Shown here one piece after another: positions 10,942-17,924 of a DNA stretch of 64,000 bases; the first letter of the stretch is position 1; each line of letters starts with the position of its first letter. Below the pieces are notes generated by a model. It was given only the letters and a program-made list of their open reading frames with translations, was not told the origin of the DNA and searched no databases. The translations under genes and the position numbers were made by a program. The DNA is from Hydrogenophaga sp. PBL-H3 (GTDB lineage Bacteria > Pseudomonadota > Gammaproteobacteria > Burkholderiales > Burkholderiaceae_C): assembly GCF_010104355.1 (NCBI RefSeq), contig NZ_CP044972.1, positions 3,472,001 through 3,536,000 of the forward strand. Reading direction: 5' to 3'.

Positions 10942-13493
10942 GTTGCTGCCTTGCGCAAGGTTTCCACCACCGGTGTGCGCAGCACGCTGCGCAGTCCCCA
11001 CCAGCCCGCCACCAGTGCGAGCAAGGCGCCCGCCACGGCGCCGCCCAGCGGCACCCAGGGTGAGGCCGTCCAGGAGAACTGGAACACGTAGCGCGCCAGC
11101 GCCCAACCCACCACCACCGCCACCGCCGAGGCCAGAAAGCCGGCCAGCAGACCCACGCCCAGCAGTTCGATGCGCTGCACCTGGCGCAGCAGGCCGGAGC
11201 TGGCGCCCACCGCGCGCAGGATGGCGAACTCCCGCTCGCGCTCGCCGCGCGTGGCGGTGATGGCAGCCAGCAGCACCACGAGACCGGCGGCCAGCGTGAA
11301 GGCGAACAAAAATTCCACCGCGCTGATGACCTGCCCAAGCACGCGCTGCACCTGCGCGATCGTCTGGCTCATGTCGACGTTGGTGATGTTGGGAAACTGG
11401 CGCACCAGCGTGTTGTCGAAACTGGCGCCGGCCGCGCTCGCACCCGACGGCGCGCGAAAGGCGCTGATGAAGCTCACCGGCACGTTGGGCACGTCGGCCA
11501 CCGGGAACACCACAAAGAAGTTGACCCGCATGGAACCCCAGTCCACCTTGCGCAGGCTGGTGATGCGGCCCTCGGTCACCTGGCCCGCGATGTCGAAACC
11601 CAGGCGGTCGCCCAGCTTGAGGCCCAGGGTCTCGGCCAGGCCCTCTTCCACGCTCAGGGCGTCGGCCTCGTTGTCGGTCCAGCGGCCCTGCACCACCGGG
11701 TTGTGGTCGGGCAGCGTGGCGGTGTTGGAGAGGTTGAACTCGCGGTCCACCAGGCGCGCCGCGCGGTCGTCGGTGTAGTCCTCGGGCTTGACCTCCAGGC
11801 CGTTGATGCTCACCAGGCGGCCCCGGATCATGGGGTACCAGTCGAAGCGGTTCACGCCGGCGGTGCGCAGCGCCTGCTGGAATTCCGGGCCCTGCTCGGG
11901 CTGCACATTGATCACGAAACGGTTGGGCGCGTCGGGCGGGGTGGCGTTGCGCCAGCTCGCAATGAGGTCGGTGCGCAGCAGCACCAGCAGCACCAGCGCC
12001 AGCAAGCCGACCGAGAGCGCACTGATCTGCACCACCGCGTAGGCCGGGCGCGCCGAGAGCTGGCGCGTGGCCATGACGAGGGCGCGCGGCGCGGTGGCTT
12101 CGTTGACGCTGGCGCGCAGCAGGCGCACGGCAGCAAAACTGGCGGCGGCGAACAGCAGCACGGCACCGGCAAAACCCCCCACCGCGATGCCACCGAGCAA
12201 CAGGTCCCGGCTGGCGGCCAGCAGCAGCGCGGCAAAGCCGACCAGCCCCACGCCCAGCACGGCCAGCGTGGCGGGCTTGAGCTGGCCCACGTCGCGGCGG
12301 ATCACGCGCAACGGCGGCACCTTGGCCAGTTGCAACACGGGCGGCAGGCCAAAGGCCATCATGAGCGTGAGGCCCATGCCCAGGCCAAGCAGCACCGGCG
12401 TGATGCCGGGTGGCGGCAGGCTGGCCTCCACCAAACCGGCGAGCAGCAACACGAAGACATGGTGCACCGCGTAGCCGATGGCCACGCCCAGCGCACTGGC
12501 GAACAGGCCCACCAGTGCAAATTCAAGTGTGTAGGCGCGAGCCATGGTGCCTTGCGACAGCCCCAGCACGCGCAGCATGGCGCAGTCGTCCAGGTGGCGC
12601 TGGGCGAAGCCGCGTGCTGCAATGGCCACGGCCACGGCGCACAGCAGCGCGGCCAGCAAGGCCACGAGGTTGAGGAATTTCTCGGCACGCTCCAGCGTCT
12701 GCTGCATTTCGGGGCGTCCGCGTTCGAGCGACTCCAGCCGGATGCCGCGCACGCCGGGCTTGGCCACCTCGTCCTGCGCCCACCGATTGAAGCGCGCCAC
12801 GCGCACGTCATCGCCCACCACGGCCAGGCGGTAGTTGAGGCGGCTGGCGGGCTGCACCAGGCCGGTGGCGGGCAAGTCCGCGTTGTTGATCATCACGCGC
12901 GGCGCAAAGCTCATGAAACCAGCACCCCGGTCGGGCTCGACCACGATGACGCGGGCGATGGTGAGCGTCGAGTCGCCCAGCAGCAGTGGCTGGCCCATCT
13001 GCAGGTTGAGCGAGACCAGCAACGCGGCATCGACCCAGGCCGTGCCGGGCGCCGGGATTTCACGCGTGGGGGCCTCGGCCCCGGTGGGCGAATCGGCCAC
13101 GCGCAGGCTGCCGCGCAACGGGTAGCCTTCACCCACGGCCTTGAGCGCGACCAGCCGGGCGGCACCGCCCTCCTCGTCCCGGGCGCGGCCCATGGTGGGA
13201 AAGCCCAGCGTCTGTGCCACCGTCAGCCCCAGTTCACGCGCCTGTTGTTCAAACACGGGCGGTGGCGTGTTGTCGCTGCTGATCACCACGTCGCCCCCGA
13301 TGAGCGCACGCGCGTCGCGCGACAGGCCTCCCTGCAGGCGGTCGGCAAAAAACCCCACCGCCGACAAGGCCGCCACCGCGAGCGTGACCGCCAGCATCAG
13401 CAGGCGCAACTCACCGGCGCGCCAGTCGCGGACCAGGGAAGACCAGCCCAGGGTCCAGAAACGGATGGGCAGGGAGGTGGGGGGTGTACTCAT
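10938..13493 (-). CDS. FtsX-like ABC transporter permease (YbbP type)
   Basis: An 851-residue inner membrane protein with one N-terminal membrane segment near residues 32-50, a large periplasmic domain, a central group of membrane helices around residues 260-500, a second periplasmic domain and a C-terminal helix set. Two FtsX domains are evident, for example LALVAGWWGLRSVLRTPVVE at the end. YbbP-type permeases work with a YbbA ATPase in lipid or thioester-ester export. No ATPase gene lies next to it here, so its partner must be elsewhere. The ATG at 13493 was preferred over a GTG three codons upstream. Confidence 0.88.
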   Translation of the reverse strand: MSTPPTSLPIRFWTLGWSSLVRDWRAGELRLLMLAVTLAVAALSAVGFFADRLQGGLSRDARALIGGDVVISSDNTPPPVFEQQARELGLTVAQTLGFPTMGRARDEEGGAARLVALKAVGEGYPLRGSLRVADSPTGAEAPTREIPAPGTAWVDAALLVSLNLQMGQPLLLGDSTLTIARVIVVEPDRGAGFMSFAPRVMINNADLPATGLVQPASRLNYRLAVVGDDVRVARFNRWAQDEVAKPGVRGIRLESLERGRPEMQQTLERAEKFLNLVALLAALLCAVAVAIAARGFAQRHLDDCAMLRVLGLSQGTMARAYTLEFALVGLFASALGVAIGYAVHHVFVLLLAGLVEASLPPPGITPVLLGLGMGLTLMMAFGLPPVLQLAKVPPLRVIRRDVGQLKPATLAVLGVGLVGFAALLLAASRDLLLGGIAVGGFAGAVLLFAAASFAAVRLLRASVNEATAPRALVMATRQLSARPAYAVVQISALSVGLLALVLLVLLRTDLIASWRNATPPDAPNRFVINVQPEQGPEFQQALRTAGVNRFDWYPMIRGRLVSINGLEVKPEDYTDDRAARLVDREFNLSNTATLPDHNPVVQGRWTDNEADALSVEEGLAETLGLKLGDRLGFDIAGQVTEGRITSLRKVDWGSMRVNFFVVFPVADVPNVPVSFISAFRAPSGASAAGASFDNTLVRQFPNITNVDMSQTIAQVQRVLGQVISAVEFLFAFTLAAGLVVLLAAITATRGEREREFAILRAVGASSGLLRQVQRIELLGVGLLAGFLASAVAVVVGWALARYVFQFSWTASPWVPLGGAVAGALLALVAGWWGLRSVLRTPVVETLRKAAT

Positions 13494-13582
13494 TCGAAGC
13501 ACCTTATCGCATCAACAAAAGCCACACGTCGGACCGGCGCGAAGTGCATTGGTTCAGAACGCCGCGGAACTGGCTTTGCCAG

Positions 13583-13633
13583 GCCGCAGGCGTTGCCCCT
13601 GAGGGGTGACGCGCCGCAGGCTCGGCGCGGGGG
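13583..13633 (+). repeat. GC-rich hairpin repeat, copy 1
   Basis: This short element has two hairpins in a row: GCCCCTGAGGGG, then GCGCCGCAGGCTCGGCGC, ending in a G-run. It matches the copy at 30642-30695 almost base for base through CGCAGGCGTTGCCCC and TGACGCGCCGCAGGC. It sits between upp and the permease gene, both on the minus strand, and may form structure in a read-through RNA. Confidence 0.75.
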
Positions 13634-13638
13634 GAGCT

Positions 13639-14271
13639 CTATTTCGTACCAAAAATTCGGTCGCCCGCGTCGCCGAGACCCGGGACGATGTAACCGTGTT
13701 CGTTCAAACCCCGGTCCACCGCCGGGGTGTAGATCGGCACATCGGGGTGCGCGTCATGGAAGGTCTTGATGCCTTCGGGGCAAGTGACCAGGCAGACGAA
13801 GCGAATCGAACGTGGACCGGTTTTCTTCAGCCGGTCCACCGCCGCCACAGCCGAGTTGCCAGTGGCCAGCATGGGGTCGAGCACGATCACGTCGCGCTCG
13901 TGCATGTCCTGCGGCATCTTGAAGTAGTACTCCACCGCCTTGAGCGTGGCCGGGTCGCGGTACAGACCGATGTGGCCCACGCGCGCACCCGGGATCACCT
14001 GCAACATGCCGTCGAGGAAACCGTTGCCCGCGCGCAGGATGGACGCCAGCACGACCTTCTTGCCGTCGATGACCCGCGAGGTCATTTTCTCCAGCGGGGT
14101 CTCGATCTCGATGTCCTGCATCGGCATGTCGCGCGTGATCTCGTAGGCCAGCAGCGCGCTGAGTTCGTGCACCAGCTCGCGAAAGCTCTTGGTGCTGGTG
14201 TCCTTGCGGCGCATGAGCGTGAGCTTGTGCTGCACCAGGGGATGGTCAATGACGTGGACGTCTCGGCTCAT
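13639..14271 (-). CDS. upp: Uracil phosphoribosyltransferase
   Basis: A 210-residue pyrimidine salvage enzyme that makes UMP from uracil and PRPP. The PRPP-binding loop is [16 protein letters not shown], the flexible loop region [14 protein letters not shown] is normal, and the uracil-binding C terminus reads [13 protein letters not shown]. Length and start ([17 protein letters not shown]) are canonical. It is followed by hairpin repeat copy 1 before the next gene on the same strand. Confidence 0.97.
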   Translation of the reverse strand: MSRDVHVIDHPLVQHKLTLMRRKDTSTKSFRELVHELSALLAYEITRDMPMQDIEIETPLEKMTSRVIDGKKVVLASILRAGNGFLDGMLQVIPGARVGHIGLYRDPATLKAVEYYFKMPQDMHERDVIVLDPMLATGNSAVAAVDRLKKTGPRSIRFVCLVTCPEGIKTFHDAHPDVPIYTPAVDRGLNEHGYIVPGLGDAGDRIFGTK

Positions 14272-14343
14272 GGCGGATCTCTCGGCAAAAGTGGTGAGCC
14301 GAGTTTATGCCCGAAGCCTCGGGCACACGCCGCTTGAGGGTGG

Positions 14344-15282
14344 TCAGGTCGGGCTGGCGGCGCGCTCTCGCGCAGCGGGCGCGGCCGGCGGCAAGGCATC
14401 CAACACCAGCCGCTCGGGGTGCGAGTAACAGAGGAAGTGTTTGTTGGTTGCCCGGCCAATGGCGCACAAACCCACGCGCCGCGCCACGTCCAGGCCCATC
14501 TGCGTGATGCCGCTGCGAGACACCACCACCGCCACACCCATCTGCGCGGACTTGATGACCATCTCGCTCGTCAAGCGGCCGGTGGTGTAGAAAATCTTGT
14601 CGCCCTTGACCGAAGCGGAGCGATCCGGCGCCGGGCCGCCCCAAGCCGGATCAGCCCCCTCGGGGGGCAGCGAACCAAACGCAGTGGGGAGCGTGGGGGT
14701 CAATGCCATCCACCCCGCAATCGTGTCCACCGCGTTGTGGCGGCCCACGTCTTCCACAAACAACTGCAACTCTTCACCCAGAAACAGCGCACACGCATGT
14801 ACCGACCCGGCCGACTTGTAGGTGCTCTCCTTCAACCGGATCGCATTGACGATGGCGTACAGCTGCGACTGGCGCAGCACCATGTTGGCCGGCAGCTGGA
14901 TGCTGTCGATCTCGTCCATGAGGTTGCCGAACACGCTGCCCTGGCCGCAGCCGGTGGTGACCACGCGTTTGGAGGTGCGCTCTTCGATGTGATCGATGCC
15001 GTGACGGGTCTTGACCGAGGCCGCGCCCACCTCCCAATCCACGGTGATGGACTCGATCTCGTCACTGGAGGCGATCAGGCGCTGGTTGAGCAGGTAGCCC
15101 AGCACCAGCCACTCGGGGTGTGCGCCCAGCGTCATCAGGGTCACCAGTTCGCGCTTGTCCACATACACGGTGAGGTCGCGCTCGGCCGGTATGAAGATCG
15201 ACTCGCGCTCGCCATGCTGGTTCATGACCTCGACTTCTCGGGTCAGTGGCGCACGGGCCTGGGTGAGGTGGGGCAAAGGCAT
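14344..15282 (-). CDS. fdhD: Formate dehydrogenase accessory sulfurtransferase FdhD, with in-frame repeat insertion
   Basis: FdhD passes sulfur from IscS to the molybdenum cofactor so that formate dehydrogenase becomes active. The protein has 312 residues. Recognisable parts are EDVGRHNAVD, KIFYTTGRLTSEMVIKSAQMG and the cysteine loop TTGCGQGSVFGN, which has a single Cys where E. coli has CxxC. Between GWM and DKIFY there are about 34 residues where homologs I know have a short loop of 6-8. This extra segment is encoded by a hairpin repeat (14607-14703). It is the last formate gene on this strand, after a terminator, and may have its own promoter. Confidence 0.92.
   Translation of the reverse strand: MPLPHLTQARAPLTREVEVMNQHGERESIFIPAERDLTVYVDKRELVTLMTLGAHPEWLVLGYLLNQRLIASSDEIESITVDWEVGAASVKTRHGIDHIEERTSKRVVTTGCGQGSVFGNLMDEIDSIQLPANMVLRQSQLYAIVNAIRLKESTYKSAGSVHACALFLGEELQLFVEDVGRHNAVDTIAGWMALTPTLPTAFGSLPPEGADPAWGGPAPDRSASVKGDKIFYTTGRLTSEMVIKSAQMGVAVVVSRSGITQMGLDVARRVGLCAIGRATNKHFLCYSHPERLVLDALPPAAPAARERAASPT
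14607..14703 (+). repeat. Hairpin repeat copy inserted in frame inside fdhD
   Basis: The core at about 14630-14700 reads GGCCGCCCCAAGC, then the near-perfect hairpin GCCCCCTCGGGGGGC (14654-14668), and ends in a GTGGGGG run. The order, G/C hairpin then spacer then G-run, is that of the other three copies, though the middle differs in sequence. The edges are approximate. Read on the minus strand it encodes a Pro/Ala/Gly-rich segment, fdhD residues about 194-224, without breaking the frame. Confidence 0.7.
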
Positions 15283-15318
15283 GGAGCAGGCTACAACAGA
15301 TTCGATGACAACAATGTC

Positions 15319-15349
15319 AAAGGGCCGGCACCCGGAGGTGCGGCCCTTT
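15319..15349 (-). terminator. Terminator of the formate dehydrogenase operon
   Basis: The inverted repeat AAAGGGCCG/CGGCCCTTT encloses a CACC..GGTG extension. On the minus strand the right arm ends in CTTT followed by GACAT, so the U-tract is short. It lies between the 130-residue secreted protein gene and fdhD and probably separates the main operon from fdhD, perhaps incompletely. Confidence 0.6.
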
Positions 15350-15389
15350 CAAACGCAGACAGACCGCAGACAAGCCGCGGCTTGACCGG

Positions 15390-15782
15390 TCACTTGCCGG
15401 TCGGGGCGGCAGCCGGCGCCTTGCCACTGGGGGGGTTGGCTGCCGTGGCGGCGGGCGAATGGGCGCCCGCTGCTTCCACCGGCTTGGCCACGGCGGCAGC
15501 GGCGGCCGCCACGTACGTGAAGGGCCCCGGATCGGCGCAGGCCGGCAGCGCTGCCGCCGGCTTGGCAGACTTGCCGCTGGCCGCAGCGGTCTTGAAATAG
15601 TTGCCCGCCGCGCGGTCCATGGACAGGCACAGCTTGTAGCTGTCGACCTTGGCGGCCCAGGCGGTCTTCGCCTTGGCTTCCTCGGCCTTGGCTTTGGCTT
15701 CGTCGGTCAGCACGGGTGCAGGCAGCTTGGCGAACACGGACGTGGCCAACAGCATCGAGAGGCAGAGAAGGCTGCGTTTCAT
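15390..15782 (-). CDS. Small secreted protein of the formate dehydrogenase operon
   Basis: A 130-residue protein not recognised as a named family. It has a clear Sec signal peptide (MKRSLLCLSMLLATSVFA), then a charged helical stretch of Lys/Ala/Glu repeats (TDEAKAKAEEAKAKTAWAAK). A short region with two Cys follows (YKLCLSMDRAAGNYFK ... PACADPGPFTY), and the tail is Ala/Pro-rich. It is the last gene of the structural operon, 33 bases after the gamma subunit gene, and is followed by a terminator. A periplasmic role near the enzyme is plausible but unproven. Confidence 0.7.
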   Translation of the reverse strand: MKRSLLCLSMLLATSVFAKLPAPVLTDEAKAKAEEAKAKTAWAAKVDSYKLCLSMDRAAGNYFKTAAASGKSAKPAAALPACADPGPFTYVAAAAAAVAKPVEAAGAHSPAATAANPPSGKAPAAAPTGK

Positions 15783-15815
15783 GAAATTTCCTTGTCTCAG
15801 AAAAGGGTGGGACGG

Positions 15816-17036
15816 TCAGGCAGCGCGTGGCGCATCGCTGGCCGCAGCGGCTGCCGCCGTGCGGTGCGCGGGGATCTTGCCGGCCTTGATGTCGTCGTAC
15901 CAGAGTTCGTGGTGTTCCTTGGCCCAGGTCTCGTCCACATAGCCGGTCTTCATGGCCTTGTACGCGCCTTGCATGCCGATGGTGCCCATGTAGATGTGTC
16001 CCAGGAACATGGCCATCATGAGGATGGTGGCCACACCATGGATCATGCTGGCCACCTGCATGTTGGCACGGGTGTATTCCACCGCCGGCACGATCTTGTC
16101 GAGGAACACGCCGGAGCCCACAACGACCAGGCCCAGGAAGAACACGCCGCCCCAGAACACGACCTTCTCACCTGCGTTGAAGCGGTGCGAAGGCACTTCG
16201 GCGCCGCCGAACAGGCCACCGGCCTTCATGATCCAGGTGAAGTCTTCCTTGCTCGGCCAGTTGTCCTTGAGGAAGGTGAAAAACACCACCACCAAAGACA
16301 CCGCAAACAGCGGGCCGGCGAAGTTGTGCATGTTCTTGAGCGCGTAGGTCAGCCATCCGAACAGCGTGCTGCCGATGACGGGCAGCAGGAAGAACTTGCC
16401 AAACGCCATGACCACGCCCGAGACGGCGAGGATCACGAATGCGATGGCATTGGTCCAGTGGGCCGCACGCTCCACATAGGTGAAACGCTCGATCACGCGG
16501 CCAGTCTCGCTGCCGTGCAGCTTGATCGTGCCCTTGCTGAAGTAGAACAGCGCGAGCGCCACCGCTGCGATCAGCAGCAAAGAACCACCGTAGGGAATGA
16601 TCCAGTTGTTGCGCACCTGGCGCCAGGCTTCACCGGCGTTGGTCAGGCGCGATCCGGGGTACTGCACGAAGCCCTGGATCATGTTGCCGGCTTCCGGGTA
16701 CGGCAGGCTCGAATAGCCGGTGACGCCCTTGCCCACATCGCGCCACATGGGTGCGTTATTGCCGGGTTGAACCTTGCCGCGTTCGGCGTTGGTCTGTTCG
16801 CTGTATTTCGGATCGGTGGCCGCGTCGGGCGCGATCTCGAAGATGTTGGCGCTGCGAACGCCTCCCGGCTGGGCGGCGGCAGGCGCAGTGACGGCCGCAG
16901 GAGCGGGGTCGTCCTGCGCTGTCGCCGGCTTCACGGCTTGTGCGCTGGCCAAGCCGGCGCTGAGCGCCAGCAAGGCCGCAGCCAGAAAAGCAGGCGATGC
17001 GAGCTGGCGCAAGCCAGCGGTCAAAAACCGTTGCAT
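15816..17036 (-). CDS. Formate dehydrogenase gamma subunit, cytochrome b556
   Basis: A 406-residue membrane anchor that takes electrons from the beta subunit and reduces quinone. After a signal-like N terminus there is a periplasmic segment of about 130 residues, then four membrane helices, for example SLLLIAAVALALFYFSKG, TNAIAFVILAVSGVVMAFGK and ATILMMAMFLGHIYMG. Candidate heme ligands are the His in ERAAHWTNA, NMHNFAG and the HGV/GHI helices. It is longer than E. coli FdnI because of the N-terminal region, as in other beta-proteobacteria. GAGGA precedes the ATG. Confidence 0.92.
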   Translation of the reverse strand: MQRFLTAGLRQLASPAFLAAALLALSAGLASAQAVKPATAQDDPAPAAVTAPAAAQPGGVRSANIFEIAPDAATDPKYSEQTNAERGKVQPGNNAPMWRDVGKGVTGYSSLPYPEAGNMIQGFVQYPGSRLTNAGEAWRQVRNNWIIPYGGSLLLIAAVALALFYFSKGTIKLHGSETGRVIERFTYVERAAHWTNAIAFVILAVSGVVMAFGKFFLLPVIGSTLFGWLTYALKNMHNFAGPLFAVSLVVVFFTFLKDNWPSKEDFTWIMKAGGLFGGAEVPSHRFNAGEKVVFWGGVFFLGLVVVGSGVFLDKIVPAVEYTRANMQVASMIHGVATILMMAMFLGHIYMGTIGMQGAYKAMKTGYVDETWAKEHHELWYDDIKAGKIPAHRTAAAAAASDAPRAA

Positions 17037-17049
17037 ACAGCGTTCCTCG

Positions 17050-17295
17050 TCACTTGGACATGCGGGTGTAGTCGTTTTGTCCGTACTGCGCGCGCGCCTT
17101 GAGCTGCTGCTCCCAGCTGGCCTTGTCGCCCACGCTCCAGCCACCCTGGGCGTACTGGCTCTTGCCCACGCCGCTGTAAGGCGTGCCGTCCTGCTTGACG
17201 CCGGAGCCGGAAATTTCCTGAGGCTTGTCGCCGCACGCGGCCAGACCCAACGCCAGAGCAACTGCCACGATGGAGAGTGTGAAACGCTGGATCAT
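17050..17295 (-). CDS. Small lipoprotein in the formate dehydrogenase operon
   Basis: An 81-residue protein with a lipoprotein signal ending in LGLAAC, then a short hydrophilic domain (SGSGVKQDGTPYSGVGKSQY). Its ATG overlaps the stop of the beta subunit gene (ATGA), and it ends 13 bases before the gamma gene. That tight placement makes it part of the enzyme operon. I do not recognise a named family. It could help anchor or assemble the periplasmic complex, which is inference from position only. Confidence 0.75.
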   Translation of the reverse strand: MIQRFTLSIVAVALALGLAACGDKPQEISGSGVKQDGTPYSGVGKSQYAQGGWSVGDKASWEQQLKARAQYGQNDYTRMSK

Positions 17296-17894
17296 GATTT
17301 GGTCCCTTGTGCGGTGCCGTAGGCGGTGCCCCAGCCCCAGACTTCGGCGCCCTTGCCACGCTGCAGCACGCGGTTGCGGAAGATGTCGGCCACCACGTCG
17401 CCGTCACCGGCGAGCAGAGCCTTGGTCGAGCACATCTCGGCGCAGGCCGGCAGCTTGCCTTCGGCCAGGCGGTTGCGGCCGTACTTCTCGAACTCGTCCT
17501 GGCTGCCATGGGCTTCGGGGCCGCCGGCGCAGAAGGTGCACTTGTCCATCTTGCCGCGCACACCAAAGGTGCCTTGCGACGGGAACTGCGGCGCGCCGAA
17601 CGGGCAGGCGTACGAGCAGTAGCCGCAGCCAATGCACACGTCCTTGTCGTGCAGGACCACACCTTCGTCGGTGCGGTAGAAGCAGTTCACCGGGCACACG
17701 GCCATGCAGGGCGCGTCGCTACAGTGCATGCAGGCCACCGAGATCGATTTTTCGCCGGGCACGCCGTCGTTGAGCGTGACCACGCGGCGGCGGTTCACGC
17801 CCCACGGCACCTCGTGCTCGTTCTTGCAGGCGGTCACGCAACCGTTGCATTCGATGCATCGCTCTGCATCACAGATGAATTTCATTCTTGCCAT
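17292..17894 (-). CDS. fdh3B: Formate dehydrogenase beta subunit, four-cluster ferredoxin
   Basis: A 200-residue electron-transfer subunit. Cysteine groups for four [4Fe-4S] clusters are visible: CIECNGCVTACK, CMHCSDAPCMAVCP, CIGCGYCSYACP, and CTFC with CAEMC near residues 120-155. It relays electrons from the catalytic subunit to the membrane cytochrome. It lacks the C-terminal membrane helix of E. coli FdnH, as is usual for the FDH3 beta type. AGGAG lies six bases before the ATG. It follows the alpha gene by about 30 bases. Confidence 0.95.
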   Translation of the reverse strand: MARMKFICDAERCIECNGCVTACKNEHEVPWGVNRRRVVTLNDGVPGEKSISVACMHCSDAPCMAVCPVNCFYRTDEGVVLHDKDVCIGCGYCSYACPFGAPQFPSQGTFGVRGKMDKCTFCAGGPEAHGSQDEFEKYGRNRLAEGKLPACAEMCSTKALLAGDGDVVADIFRNRVLQRGKGAEVWGWGTAYGTAQGTKS

Positions 17895-17924
17895 GTTTTT
17901 CTCCTGGTGCAGCGGGGCGGGTGC

